A DNA stretch of 64,000 nt. Source: Patellaria atrata CBS 101060. Lineage: Eukaryota > Ascomycota > Dothideomycetes > Patellariales > Patellariaceae. The notes under the pieces were generated by a model. That model saw nothing but the letters and a program-made list of their open reading frames with translations. It made no database searches and was not told the origin of the DNA. Positions 36,970-48,683 of the stretch are shown here, one piece after another (positions within the stretch are counted from its first letter, which is position 1; each line of letters opens with the position of its first letter). The stretch covers positions 192,623 through 256,622 of the forward strand of contig MU006092.1 of assembly GCA_010093705.1 (NCBI GenBank), written 5' to 3'. The translations under genes and the position numbers were made by a program.

Positions 36970-39900
36970 GCGGGCTTCAGGTGATCCCGCTTCCCCGTGA
37001 ACGCCAGGAGAGCGAAGCTTAACCTTATAACCAGTCCGTAATCTGGAAGAGATCGATATATTCGATAGGGAGAAAGGATTAAGGAAAATCTACACCGATA
37101 TGATTCAAGATCTAAGCAACGACCAGGCAACGGGGTGTTTGTTGTTGATCGTCTCCTTTTTTGTTCCAACAAAACGCTAGTTCCAGTTCTATCACCCCCG
37201 AGGTTTTGCCTTTTCTTTAAAGCTGAACTAAGTCAAATTGGACCTCTGGTGCTCGAAAGCAGTTGAAAGTGTGCAGACAACGTCTTCTATCAATCACTCG
37301 CATGGCTGATTTCACTTACAAGGTCATGCTGCAAGTCACCGAATACAGTTTTTCGTGCATCAGGCACCATCACGGCATTGGCTCTTTCATCGCTCCCCAG
37401 ATGTTATCGTGAGATTCCATAGAACTATCCGGCTTGCGAGAGTACATCCGAGAATTTCACTGGAGCCGTCCGTCTGGATAGAATAATAATGCCACGGGGA
37501 AATTGTGATCAGTCACAAAGGCCGAAGTCCTAGGTCCCTCCATATGGTTAATAGAACTAGGGTTATCGCAACGTTCTCGATCGTCTGACCCCGCTTAAAC
37601 TCAATATCGATATCAAGTAGTGATTCTGTCTCAGGCGTGCACCCTTGCGAACTGCTACAGACTGGTCTCTTTATATCCTATAACTTTTCTTCACCTCAGC
37701 TTGTCCTCTGAGCAGGGACCTCCTCAAGAAGTTAAGAGAAAAAGAGGTTGAGAACAAACCACCACTAAGGTAAAATGAGGTCATGCAGATCATGAACAGG
37801 CTTTGAGCTGTAGCGTCGCCATACGAGACAAATGGTCAAAACATCAAAAGATACCATCTCCGGGATCCCGGCACCAACAATCTCTTCGATAAACTTCGTC
37901 TTGACTCTTAAGAGGTGGGTCTGCGGGCTGGGCAAGCGGGCATTTTCCGTTGCGGTGGTGCGACAACGGGAACGAAGAAGCAAAACAATAAGAAAATAGC
38001 AAAATCCGGGGTAAAACTGGCTGACTGGGTGTGCTGATCCTTTGGATGACTCGCACTAAAATAATACCTAATACTATCGGCTGTTTGTACCACCTCAGTA
38101 ACTTTCTTAAACTACAACAATAATACGATCCACGCCAGATTCGCCAGTCAAAGACTAGTTCTTCAACGGAAACCCTCAGGCCTTGCCTAGTTATCCGACA
38201 GGAGGAGCACAAAGCATTGGCGCGCATCGCGGCTGTCTCTAAATATCAATTTCGAATTCATTCTCATCAATTTTAGCTTGCCCGGTTACAGTACATGCGT
38301 ATTGTCGCTCGCTAAAGATTTTGCCTCTTTCGGGCTCGGGGAGGCATATCTTACGGTTTGACTCGAGAGTGGTCTTATGTGGGGACGGATATCTGAAAAA
38401 CTTTGGCAACAGCAGCACCGGTAGCAGCAATAATCAAACGGCCAGCATCCACCAGGTAATCCGAAATCGGTGAATCGATGATTGAACAGAATTTCAAAAG
38501 TTCGTTTTCTGCATGTGAGCCGTACTGTACAGTGGACAGGCCCTTGCAACAGATGTGAGACAGGAAGACGCCAGAAGAATAATGCCCTGCAAGAAATGCG
38601 AGAAATGCACGCAATACTCTGGAACTAACTGAAAGAGTAGATGAAAAAGGGGGTCTGGAAGCGGTGGTGAGAATCCACGATAGCAGATTGGTAGTGCTGG
38701 GGGAAAAGGGCGTCGCATGGCGTGAACCTCAACTGAACCTGGTGAACGATGAGGGTGGCCAAAAGGCTTGTGGTTTGTCATTTGTCGGGAACTTGAGATG
38801 CGCTCTTCGAACTGTCTTGCAGAAAGGTCAGCCACATAGTCCAAGGTCCTCTTTGACCAAGCCGGCGGGTTCCCAGCAATCCCCCAGCAAAAGTCTTAAA
38901 GTCCTAGCACTCAACGCTCGAAGAAAAGCACCTAAGGGTAGACCAGATGCAAGAGGAGTTTAGCTGTAGATGGAGATATCAAGGCCAAGTGTCCAGGAGA
39001 AAGTCCTCCGGGGTATGAAAGTGTAGTCAAACTGCTGGGAAACGCCTCTTTTTGTCAAGGATTCTGTTTTGACATGCTTACACAAAGTTTGCGCTGCCCT
39101 AGTCCCCTTGCCTGCGATGTGATGTGATTTGATTTACCACAAAGAAGAACTGGAACTACTGTAGCTTAGAAAGAAAGTGGATACACCTGGATAACGATCC
39201 TGGTTATCCGTGGTGGTCCTTGCTGAATTATCCGCTGTATAGGAGTCCAGGGTATCAGGGCAATCTCCAACGCTTCTGCGCTAATCTTGAAGTGAATCTT
39301 CCCACCTCTTTCTTGCTACGGTATTATTTGCCCGACAACCTTGACCATTTTGTTAATAGCAGCAGAAAGGATAGGTACTCACTGAGAACCAACATTTTAA
39401 ATCTCTTGTGCTTGTTCTTTCACATGTGGGGTGGTTGATGCACCGTCGTAACCATCTCTTGTCCTTTTCTGTTTGTTCCCCCTCTCGAGTCTCTTTTATT
39501 ATTAGTGCTTGCCGAACACCAATCATCATTGTCAGGAAGGGTTACTCAATGTAGCAGGGAATCCTTTCAGATCTGCTGAGGATCTTTATAACCGCGAACC
39601 TCGACACAACGCTTAAAGGTTGTCTCCCAGCCCAGTAGTAGTTGACGCCCTGTGGCGGGGAGCGGGCAACATCGTCACCGCGAACAACTTCCACTTCCCA
39701 CCATTATTCACACAAATTGCTTGATATGTTAAAGTAGCAGCCTATACGCACTTATGAACCACAAGTGCAGTCACCGAACCTTCAATTTATCAGTGGCGCT
39801 AATCAAACCGACCATAACAGTAGTCGATCTTTACGATTGTTGAATGGTACCGAATACCTCTCCCTCCAATAACACCCTCTTCCCTTCCCTTCCCATAACA

Positions 39901-40347
39901 CCCCATGGGAACGCCTCCGTATATCCACGAATTTTCTCAGATGATGAGATGAGACGACTAACTAAGCGTCATTGCAGGGAACTAGATCTATCAGAGAGAT
40001 AGTACAATCATCTTTCCATCATTACTTCCGCGAGACACCACACCATCCCAACCGAACCTGAATCAACACCTCACCTGCCACACACTCTGAACTTCTCCAG
40101 CCACGCTTCGTCCGCCTTGTCCTCTTATCGATAATCGTACCTCACGCATCAGTCGATTGTAAACATACAAAACTCGTCACCTCAAAACGCGCTTTTTGAA
40201 CGACAGGCACCGTAACAGAATGAAACGGCCGCGACAAAAGCGACCTCGTTTGTGCTGAATCTCATCTATATATCTATGAGGGACACAAGCCTGTAGTAGG
40301 AGTAGGTTTGGTGGAGAAGTTGCGATTAGGGCGATCTCGACCAGATC
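36970..40347. promoter_or_regulatory. Divergent 3.4-kb intergenic region, GPI10 and kinase
   Basis: The two flanking genes start away from each other, so both promoters lie here. The right part (about 39.85-40.3 kb) is rich in C and T blocks, as in long fungal leaders, which fits a large regulated kinase gene. Frames at 37765-38844 minus overlap in several phases and have no recognisable domain. Confidence 0.5.
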
Positions 40348-43300
40348 GTGTGCATTTCAGAAAGACTCGAGATGAATGCGTTAGAAGGTGAAAATAAGAA
40401 TGAAAGGTTGGACGACGCAACTCCCAGACGGAACTCTCCGTCATCCTCAGTCTGTTATCAGCATCATGATGATACAGATATCCAATCATTACCAGATATA
40501 AGACATAATATGTCCTCGAGCGAGAGTCAAGCCGACGATGAGAGACAGGTCGGCTACTCCATCACAGATGAAGAATCAGATAACACCCCTCGATCAGAGG
40601 TACCATCAATGCCGGATTTGAAGGGTTCGTCTGCGGATATGCATAGTGCGTGGAGTGAAAGGGACTACTTTGCACTTAGGCCGAGACGTCGGTTTCGAGA
40701 TTACCCGTCATCAGCTACAACCTCAACAGAATCATCTCCAACTCAGAGCTTGAACGCATCTACAGTTTCTGTCAATACTCTCCACGACAAACAACGTTCA
40801 ATTCCATCAGCGATATCCGTGGATCGCCATGAGCGTCCGACGGTGCAGAGAGATTTATCCAACACTTCTACAACAAGCAACGCTACAGTCAGAGTCCCTT
40901 CTTACTATCTTAGATCTTCACATTTCCCTACAAACGACTCGAAAGATCTGCCTAGTTTTCCAAACCAATCACATGCTGCACTTCAGAATCAAATTCATCC
41001 AACCACGTACAACAGCCAAAGTGCAAGATCTAAAAGTTCTCACGCTTCGCACTACGGCAGCAATACAGCAAGATCCGTCGCAACTTTAAACAATCCTTAC
41101 GAGACCGCAAGACACATCATGGATACTGGATCTAGAACAGCTGGTAACTCGCCTGCAAGCAGTCCCGGTCTTTTCAGTCCGGATGCTTCCCCAACTGCTC
41201 CTACTGGGGTTGACGGACAAGATGAACACGGTTTTTATTCCAGCCCATATCTCCATTTCACTCATAGGCAGGCGCCTAAAGAAACTCATGTCGCTGACGT
41301 CGACGTCGATCCTATATCTGGAAGGAAGATCATCAATCAGTACGAAGTCATCGATGAGCTAGGTCGTGGCGTACATGGGAAAGTCAAGCTTGGTAGAAAC
41401 CTTGAAAGTGGCAGATATGTTGCGATCAAGATTGTGGACCGTTACTCCAAGCGGCGTCGCCTCGGCAAGAACAGTAGTCACGAAGATAAGATCAAGCGAG
41501 AGATAGCCATACTCAAGAAAGCCCGACATCCAAATATCGTTAGTTTGCTGGAGGTTATTGACGACCCCCAAAAGAAGAAGGTGTACATCGTACTGGAGCA
41601 TGTCGAGCTGGGTGAGGTGCGTTGGCGTACGGAAGGTACTCCAGAAATTTGTTTAGTCGAGTACCGCCGCTATCAGAGAGAATCTCGAGGCTTCGTCGAT
41701 GATGAAACAGCAATCATTGAAGATGAACGTATCATCCGCAATGCACGAAAGAGGAGACAAAGAGATGAGCATAGGCAGAGGCTAAGGCATCTTCAGATGA
41801 GGCAATCCGGTAACACTGAAGCTTGGAGCTTGGAATATGCTAGTGATCCTGATGAAGATAACGAATTCTCCGAGACCTCTTCCAGACTGTCAACAGCCAC
41901 CATCAACAGTGAAAAGCTGCGAGCAATGATTCAAAACTCTAGCCCTCAATCTCAGGACACGTCAACTGAGGATAAGAGTGCAGAAACTGAGACAGTTGAA
42001 AGTCCTACAGAAGGGTCTGCCATGGACCACCATGTGTCGCCGTCATTACCGGAAAAAGATGACCTAGTATCTTCTCCAACTGGTCTTGAAGGCACAATGT
42101 ATGGTGCATATGAGTCGGAAACACCTCGTTATAGAACTCCTAGCCTTACTAGTAGCTTTTCTTCCCTTCGCCACGGAATGCGTGATGAGAACGTGGTTCC
42201 AGAACATTTCCGACATGTACCTCTTATGACGCTTTCTGCGGCCAGAGCTGCATTCAGAGATACTGTTCTGGGTCTCGAATATCTCCATTACCAAGGCGTG
42301 GTTCATCGCGACATCAAGCCAGCAAACTTGCTCCAGACAAGGGATCATCGCATCAAAATTTCCGACTTTGGTGTATCGTACCTTGGACGGCCCGGTGGAG
42401 AGAACAATGAAGATCAGTCGGAATCAGAGGCTCCTGGGGAGGATGAAGAGGTTGAGCTAGCTAAAACAGTGGGGACACCAGCATTCTATGCCCCAGAGCT
42501 TTGTCAGATCGATCCCGATGTTGATACAGGCCGGGTTGGCAAAGAGATAGACGTCTGGGCGCTAGGTGTCACTCTCTACTGTCTAGTGTTCGGACGTGTG
42601 CCTTTCCATGACAATAATACCTTTGTACTCATGAGGATGATAGCCGAAGATGACGTTTTCATTCCACGACATCGACTCAAAGCTGTGGACGAGCACTCCA
42701 ACTCCCGCCCGAGCTCCCATGGACGAGCCTTCCAACCTATGAGTAGTAGCAAACGCTCGAAGTATGATCTGGAGTATGAGGATATCGACGAAGACCTCTA
42801 TGATCTGCTCAAGAGACTGCTAATCAAGGATCAGCGGAAGAGAATCAAACTTATCGAAGTGAAACACCACCCATGGGTTGTCAGAGACATCGCCGACACG
42901 TCTGCTTGGATAGATGAGACGGACCCGTTGGCACAAACTCAAGGAAAGAAGATCAAGATCTCCCCCGAAGAAGTTGCAAATGCTGTTGTTGGTCTCAACT
43001 TAGTTGATAGAGTTAGGTCGGGAATAAGCAAACTAAGTAGAGCCATCAGTGGGATCGGAAAAGGCAGTGGAACAAGAAAACGCGCGAAGAGCTCAGCAAC
43101 GGATAATGGTTTATCTTCCACCGCATCTTCGAGCAGTACCATCAGTCAGGATGCCCGTCGCCCAAGCAGAATTGATGAGAGTCTATTTCCCGCTGCGCTG
43201 CGAGCATCTAGAGAACCTGAGCATCCACTCTCTCAAAGCGTCACTGCTAGCCCGGAGGCAAAAGATAAACCCCAATTCTTTATTGGTCCCTCGTCCAGAC

Positions 43301-44658
43301 CTTCATCTCCCGCATTGCCAGTCGATCCACGGAAAAGAAGGTCGATTGTGAGTACTCCAATGAGGCCAATACTTCCGGAACGAGCACAGTCGACATTGTC
43401 AACAGCGGGATCAGTGAAGACCATCAGGCAAAAAGACATTAATGCTAATTTGATGGAGTCCTCGCCGGCATTTTACCAGGGATTGCCAAGCACTCCTCTT
43501 GCCGTCGATACACCTGGAGGTTCTAACTTGGGAGGAATATTCGGCGGAGCAGGTCGCAAGATCATGAACTCAGTACGGTCGCGGGAAAGGAGCGCAAGCG
43601 CCTGTAAAGATACGGCTAGAACACCTTCAATCGACCCTCAAGGAAGCTACGACGGTCATGCAGAACCAAGCATCGCTGTGAGCAATGCGCTCGCAGCGGG
43701 TCATGTTGATCCTCCCGAACTTCTGAAGCAGTCTTCGAGCAGTTCTGATATGAGTCATAAATCTTCTCACTCACCTTTCGTAGCTGCCGCTGATATGCTC
43801 CATCCCCACGATGACATTCCGGTCTCTAGACATTCTTCTCTCTCCTCATCTTCCTCTAAACCACGCCGTTCAATCCTGCAAGCTGAGCAGTACCAGTACA
43901 GTCCTGGATTTTATGGCCACATCGGTGAGTCTCAAGATTCTTTAGACGTGAGGTTCAATCGGGCGAAGGATGAACTCCTTCGTAAACGTGCCCGAGAAGA
44001 AGACCATAGTCGACCATCAACAGCAACTTCGCAACGCCCAGAGAGTGCCCCTATTCCTGCTCTTTGTCCCCCAAGCCCCGATGATGAGGTATTCCGGAGG
44101 AAACAATTGAAAGCGCACCGTCCGAAGACATCTGATACTTACCAACCTAACGAAACATTTCTGATGGAATCACCCTGGATCGATGTGAAGGGAATTGTGA
44201 CTAGCTCTTCGGAAGATCAATTCTATTCTGGAACGTCGCAATCAACGTCTAATCCCTCGATCCCATCAATTTTCTCCGCGAATTCTCCAATTAAAACTCC
44301 AGAGGAGAAAATAATGCCCAGTGACAAGGTGGTTGCCAAACACTCGTCCGATGAAACTCTTAATCCGGCCAACCATTTTCATGACGATCATGCCTATGAC
44401 GGCGATCACCCAGATGAAGATACCGATTCTGATGAGGAGGACTTCCTCATCATGGCTCGGCATAGATCTGATGTACAGGGATTATCTAGGAGCAGAAGCG
44501 TTTCGAATGCTCAAGTAGCTCGACGACGTGAAACTGTCTCTTCCATAACCAAAACTCACCGTTCCGATAGCAACGGTACTTTGAAGAAGATCCGCAGCCA
44601 TAGCGATAGTGAAGAGAAGGGATACCGTAAGTCTATCGACAGTCCGCAAGCGGAGTGA
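40348..44658 (+). CDS. SAK1: CaMKK/Sak1-type Snf1-activating protein kinase
   Basis: A single exon encodes 1436 residues (1428 if the second ATG at 40372 is used). The kinase domain begins at about 332 with YEVIDELGRGVHGKVKLG. It has ATP-binding Lys361, catalytic HRDIKPANL (653-661), DFG (673-675) and activation loop TVGTPAFYAPELC. About 200 residues of charged, Ser-rich sequence split the domain between the hinge (LEHVELGEV, about 420) and PLMTLSAARAAF (about 625); such an insert is usual in filamentous Sak1/Ssp1 kinases. Yeast Sak1, Tos3 and Elm1 phosphorylate the Snf1/AMPK activation loop, and fission yeast Ssp1 acts after calcium and glucose stress. Both long tails are Ser/Pro-rich and likely phospho-regulated. 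The gene looks intact. Confidence 0.93.
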   Translation: MCISERLEMNALEGENKNERLDDATPRRNSPSSSVCYQHHDDTDIQSLPDIRHNMSSSESQADDERQVGYSITDEESDNTPRSEVPSMPDLKGSSADMHSAWSERDYFALRPRRRFRDYPSSATTSTESSPTQSLNASTVSVNTLHDKQRSIPSAISVDRHERPTVQRDLSNTSTTSNATVRVPSYYLRSSHFPTNDSKDLPSFPNQSHAALQNQIHPTTYNSQSARSKSSHASHYGSNTARSVATLNNPYETARHIMDTGSRTAGNSPASSPGLFSPDASPTAPTGVDGQDEHGFYSSPYLHFTHRQAPKETHVADVDVDPISGRKIINQYEVIDELGRGVHGKVKLGRNLESGRYVAIKIVDRYSKRRRLGKNSSHEDKIKREIAILKKARHPNIVSLLEVIDDPQKKKVYIVLEHVELGEVRWRTEGTPEICLVEYRRYQRESRGFVDDETAIIEDERIIRNARKRRQRDEHRQRLRHLQMRQSGNTEAWSLEYASDPDEDNEFSETSSRLSTATINSEKLRAMIQNSSPQSQDTSTEDKSAETETVESPTEGSAMDHHVSPSLPEKDDLVSSPTGLEGTMYGAYESETPRYRTPSLTSSFSSLRHGMRDENVVPEHFRHVPLMTLSAARAAFRDTVLGLEYLHYQGVVHRDIKPANLLQTRDHRIKISDFGVSYLGRPGGENNEDQSESEAPGEDEEVELAKTVGTPAFYAPELCQIDPDVDTGRVGKEIDVWALGVTLYCLVFGRVPFHDNNTFVLMRMIAEDDVFIPRHRLKAVDEHSNSRPSSHGRAFQPMSSSKRSKYDLEYEDIDEDLYDLLKRLLIKDQRKRIKLIEVKHHPWVVRDIADTSAWIDETDPLAQTQGKKIKISPEEVANAVVGLNLVDRVRSGISKLSRAISGIGKGSGTRKRAKSSATDNGLSSTASSSSTISQDARRPSRIDESLFPAALRASREPEHPLSQSVTASPEAKDKPQFFIGPSSRPSSPALPVDPRKRRSIVSTPMRPILPERAQSTLSTAGSVKTIRQKDINANLMESSPAFYQGLPSTPLAVDTPGGSNLGGIFGGAGRKIMNSVRSRERSASACKDTARTPSIDPQGSYDGHAEPSIAVSNALAAGHVDPPELLKQSSSSSDMSHKSSHSPFVAAADMLHPHDDIPVSRHSSLSSSSSKPRRSILQAEQYQYSPGFYGHIGESQDSLDVRFNRAKDELLRKRAREEDHSRPSTATSQRPESAPIPALCPPSPDDEVFRRKQLKAHRPKTSDTYQPNETFLMESPWIDVKGIVTSSSEDQFYSGTSQSTSNPSIPSIFSANSPIKTPEEKIMPSDKVVAKHSSDETLNPANHFHDDHAYDGDHPDEDTDSDEEDFLIMARHRSDVQGLSRSRSVSNAQVARRRETVSSITKTHRSDSNGTLKKIRSHSDSEEKGYRKSIDSPQAE

Positions 44659-46375
44659 AAATGCTTCCATAATGAAATTGGCAACGAAAGGTTTCTCTGC
44701 CTGTCTGGCTTCTATCTCGAGGCCTTAAAAAAACTTGGTGGATATGTGCTTCTCCATTCCAAGCTCCAGATTCTACTTTCACCACTCAAATCAACAAAGC
44801 CTCGATGAATATCTCTTTATTCATCTTAGCTTCTCACTTTAATTTACAGCGAAACCGTGAAAAGTCCTGATGGACATATGCTTTTTCCATCCGGTCTACT
44901 CATTTCACTTTGCCAACAAGGCCTTAAAAGTTTGGTGGACACCTCTTTCCCATCCGAGCTCCTCATTTTAGGGTTTCAGCGATGGCGTTTATTGGCGTAA
45001 GAGAAAAGGGATCTGTTTTTACTCTCATGCATTGGCGGTTATCTAGGAAGGTGTATCTCCTAAAACAACTTTTCCTATGCCTTTTGGAGTATGCCGGCTA
45101 TAGAAATTTCTCCCACTCTACATGTTTCCCCTTGCTTGTCACGGTTTCCTGAACGATTGCATCATCGTCATTGGGTAGGATGTTTACGACGACTAAGTTG
45201 ATGGGTGGCTCCCTTGTATTAATGTCTGCGTGCTGCTTTTGAGTTCCTGCATCAGTCCTTTTTTCGCTTCTGAAAAATATATCATGTAAGCCATTATGGT
45301 GGCTTGATGGCATTAGGGCTCTTATACACTTGAGGTCATGGATGACATCGGTGGATTTTTTTCTACAGAAATGATGTAGTCCAATATGCGGGGATGGACG
45401 CAATGATGGCATATCTTGCGGTCAGGGTGGTTGAAGATCGGGCTTAGGCATGCAGGTTAGGTGGTTGAGAAATGTGAAAACGATGAAACGCATATGTAGG
45501 ATTATATAGCACGGAAATGCAAACAAATTTCCCAAACTGCGTGGACCTAACTTCTTGGTGACGGGAGATGTGGATAGACGCACGATAATCCCTTCTCTCC
45601 CGTTTATGGTAGTCCCGGTTTATAGAGTTCTGTATGATCACTCTGAGATTGGTTTCAATCTAATACACAGAGTGTACCATCTCAAGAGTAATTGAAAGGG
45701 GTTCGATATTATCGCATTATTATATAGAGGCAAGGTCACAGAATTTTGCACAGAGACGCAAAACTCTCAGATGAACCAACCCCCTCATGATTTTAATCCC
45801 GGCGTACCTTACGATTGCATTTTCTAAGGCCTCTGGCATTACCGTACGGGCTGATCCAAGTTGTACGAACAAGCTGTAACTGTCCCAACACCTAGACCTT
45901 ATACTCTGGCTTGCTGTACCGTCGCTCTTAGAGAGGGCCCTACCCCTGCGTAGGCAGCGGATTGCACTGTATCAATGACTTTTAGCTCTATCGATGCTTG
46001 GATGATATATTTTAAGTGGAAAATAGTGAATATACTAGGAGTTAACTCCGTCATACATTATATAGTATGTAAATAGATAGTATCTGTATAGACAGTAGGC
46101 AATATATTCCCGCCATATAGAAAAATCTGAATCTTAGCGGGGCAGTAGAACAGACCTATAATGACCTAGGAGTGCAGAATCGTGATAATGGAGGAATCGA
46201 GCGTGTTGCGAAAGATACAAAATATGTATTACGTATCGGCTGTAGGCTCTGGTCGCATCTTCGGGAGGATGTTGTAATGTACATTGGTCGTCATACATAT
46301 ATATACACAGGAATTTCGAGCGCCCCGAAGGATCATTTTAGAAATCATATATCCAGTTAACTCCATCTAACCGCT
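44659..46375. other. Convergent intergenic region, kinase and AIM19
   Basis: The left part contains a degenerate tandem repeat (44724-44990). A 104-codon frame at 45098-45412 minus (ending KGKHVEWEKFL) looks weakly protein-like but has no family and no neighbours supporting it. Right of 45.7 kb the sequence is AT-rich without genes. Confidence 0.5.
44724..44990. repeat. Degenerate tandem repeat downstream of the kinase
   Basis: About four diverged copies of a 57-78 bp unit follow one another. Each starts near GCCTTAAAA/GCCTCGATG/GTCCTGATG, then a TGGTGGATAT/GATGGACATAT-like block, a CTTTTTCCATCC-like block and CTCATTTCAC. Copies 1 and 4 are most alike. It lies within or just past the kinase 3' UTR. 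Confidence 0.6.
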
Positions 46376-47020
46376 TTACACTCCGGGCTCTTCTTTCTTC
46401 GTCCTCTGTCCAAATGTATACGCAATCCCACCGGCTACCAAATTTGCCGCACATAACGCCATCGTGGCACCCCGTATGATGCCTCTGGTACCAAATTTTG
46501 TAGTAATGGGCTAATTCGGTGAGGTCAGCATATCTTCAAGCTAGCCAAATATAAACTCAACAACAACCCAGACGCTCTTCACCACACTACAGCACGGCTT
46601 CCTATGCCTCCAACATATAGAACTTTGATGAAAGTTAACTCACAAAATGCCGCCTCCTAGCAAGAACGAAGTACAACCCACTCCACGCAGCCGATATGCC
46701 AGCCGCATCGGCCTTGTAGTCGCCAAGGTTCAGGTAGCTCGAGAAAAGCAAGACGGGCGGAACTAGCATGGGTAAGGGATGGAACGGGCGCGCATGTTGT
46801 GCGGTTATGAGAGTGGCGAGGAGGGTTGGCGCAAGTGGGTTCTCTATAGAACAAAATCAGTTAACTATCATGCCCTTGAACAGATGGAAGCTTTCGCGGG
46901 GAGGAGATAGATGTAGGGGGTCGAAATGGGGTGTTGGTGAATATAAAACATACCACCCCAAGCCTTGAGTGACTTGATAGTCACACCCTTCGCCTTCTCC
47001 TCCGTCTCCTTGCTGGCCAT
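46376..47020 (-). CDS. AIM19: Aim19-like mitochondrial protein
   Basis: Three exons (47020-46954, 46843-46644, 46510-46376) give 133 residues; the introns are 110 and 133 nt with clear GT-AG ends. The product starts MASKETEEKAKG. It contains ENPLAPTLLATLITAQHARP, then PPVLLFSSYLNLGDYKADA and AAWSGLYFVLARRRHF, and after the last junction FGTRGIIRGATMALCAANLV. These blocks fit the small fungal AIM19 family (altered inheritance of mitochondria), with about three to four hydrophobic segments. Its molecular role is not established. Length matches the family. It shares a 375-bp promoter with the divergent HLJ1. Minor doubt: all exons are short, so the model rests on family blocks and splice consensus rather than one long frame. 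Confidence 0.85.
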
Positions 47021-47395
47021 GTTAGATGTTGTATATTCACATCGAGAAATGACGAAACTCAATCAAGCTTGGGAGTTGAAGCAAGCTCCGAACCATCCCT
47101 ACCCGCGCGCCTTGGCAGGGTTCCAAGCAACGGGAAAAGTGGCTTCTGCATTTGTTTGCCGCAGCTGTACTAGATATCGCCGACACAACTACAAACATCC
47201 CCTACAGATCTCGCGGAATCCTAAATCTACTCTTCATACCGTCCTACACGCCTCCGTACCACATAAACAGAACCTCGAGATATCGTCCACACACGACGCC
47301 TATTCCATCCGCTGGGGTCCCCCCTAACCCCTCCGCCTACCTTCCGTTCCTCCCAATCTACCAGTCTCCGCTCCCAATTGAGTAGAAAATAAAGC
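47021..47395. promoter_or_regulatory. 375-bp bidirectional promoter, AIM19 and HLJ1
   Basis: The start codons of two divergent genes are 375 bp apart, so both promoters and leaders must overlap or abut. A CA/CT-rich leader precedes HLJ1 (about 47.19-47.39 kb). No heat-shock element was identified by eye. Confidence 0.7.
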
Positions 47396-48683
47396 ATGTC
47401 CGCAAAAGCCAGCGGCGCCGATGCACGGCCGAACGGCGATACCAAACACCGCGCCCACCACGATGGCAGCGCGGGTAGGTCCTTCACACCGGAGCAGAAG
47501 GCGGCCGTGATACGCATCAAGCGGTGCTCGCCGACGTCATTCTACGAGATTCTAGGTTTGGAGGAAGTCAAGTTGACTTGTAGCGAGGGCGAGATCAAGA
47601 AGGCATATAGGAAACTGAGTTTGTTGACGCATCCGGATAAAAATGGGTATGAAGGCGCGGACGAGGCTTTTAAGTGTGAGTTATCCCCGGGGAAAGGCTT
47701 ATTCCTTCGATGGGATGGAGATGGGGATTTCGCAGTTCCTCTATAGAGAAATGCTGTTCTATGAGATTTATTGCTCATTTGATATTGTGATAGTGGTCTC
47801 CCGTGCCTTCCAAGTCCTCTCCGATCCCGACAAGAAAGCCAAATTCGACAAATTCGGCGGCGACCCGGACAATCGTTTCGGTGGTGGTGCATCTGCCTCA
47901 ACCTCATCACCTTTCAGCAACTTCAGATCCCCTGGCGCCGGCGCAAGAGGTCCCATGTTCGAGGAGGAACTTACGCCCGAGGAGATGTTCAGACAGTTCT
48001 TCGGTGGTGGTTTAGGCGGCGGGTTCGGCGGTCCCTTTGGTAAATCCCCCCTTTCCCAATTCATATCCCAACCGGCCCTCTCATCCCTCACCTAATTTCC
48101 ACCCAAGCCTACCATCTCCCACAAAAAGCTCACCAGGGAAGCAACAGGCTTCGACACCGGCCCCGGCTTCGTCTTCAACCTTGGCGGCGGCCCCGGCATC
48201 CGCGTCCACCAATTCGGCGGCGGTCGTCCCCGCCGACGTCCCGCCTCCACCACTCCCCAACAACCCCCATCCGCAGCCTCCACACTATCCTCTCTCCTCC
48301 CGCTACTCCTCCTCTTCCTCCTCCCCCTCCTCTCCTCCCTCTTCTCCTCCCCCGACCCCTCGACCCCAAACATCCGCTTCGACCCCGTACCCCCTTACAC
48401 CCATCCCCGCACCTTCGGCGCCCACAAACTCCCCTACTACGTCAACCCCGCCGAGACGGAGGACATGAGCCCCCGGAAGTGGAGGGAGCTGGACAAGGCG
48501 GCCGAGCGGCGGTTCGTGAGCGGGTTGAGCCAGGAGTGCGCGCGTGAGGAGCAGCAGCAGCTACGAATGATGCAGGATGCGCAGGGCTGGTTTTTCGTCG
48601 ACGAGGGCTTGATGGAGAGGGCGAGGGGCATGGAACTCAGGGGCTGTAAGCGGTTGAGGGAGTTGGGCTACGTTATGAGGTGA
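47396..48683 (+). CDS. HLJ1: Hlj1-like ER-membrane J-protein
   Basis: Exons 47396-47675, 47794-48039 and 48148-48683 give 353 residues (introns 118 and 108 nt). The J domain at about 48-115 starts [12 protein letters not shown] and has the HPD motif at 79-81; the first junction yields [14 protein letters not shown] Gly/Phe-rich region follows (about 160-200, with [14 protein letters not shown]). One leucine-rich membrane anchor lies at about 222-242 ([18 protein letters not shown]), then a cytosolic or luminal tail of about 110 residues with SFC-type YYVNP block and Arg/Glu-rich helices. Hlj1/DNAJB12-type proteins stimulate Hsp70 at the ER surface during ER-associated degradation. Exon 3 is very GC-rich, which creates long shadow frames on both strands. 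Confidence 0.92.

Noticed and set aside
44659-44810. Open in-frame extension behind the kinase stop
   Set aside because: About 48 codons are open, but the stop is TGA-A, not a leaky context, and the extension runs into the degenerate repeat.
45098-45412. 104-residue minus-strand frame
   Set aside because: Weakly protein-like end but no family, no splice support and no conserved motif; not enough to call a gene.
48081-48373. Gly/Arg-rich frames opposite HLJ1 exon 3
   Set aside because: Shadows of a very GC-rich coding exon whose plus frame continues the J-protein.
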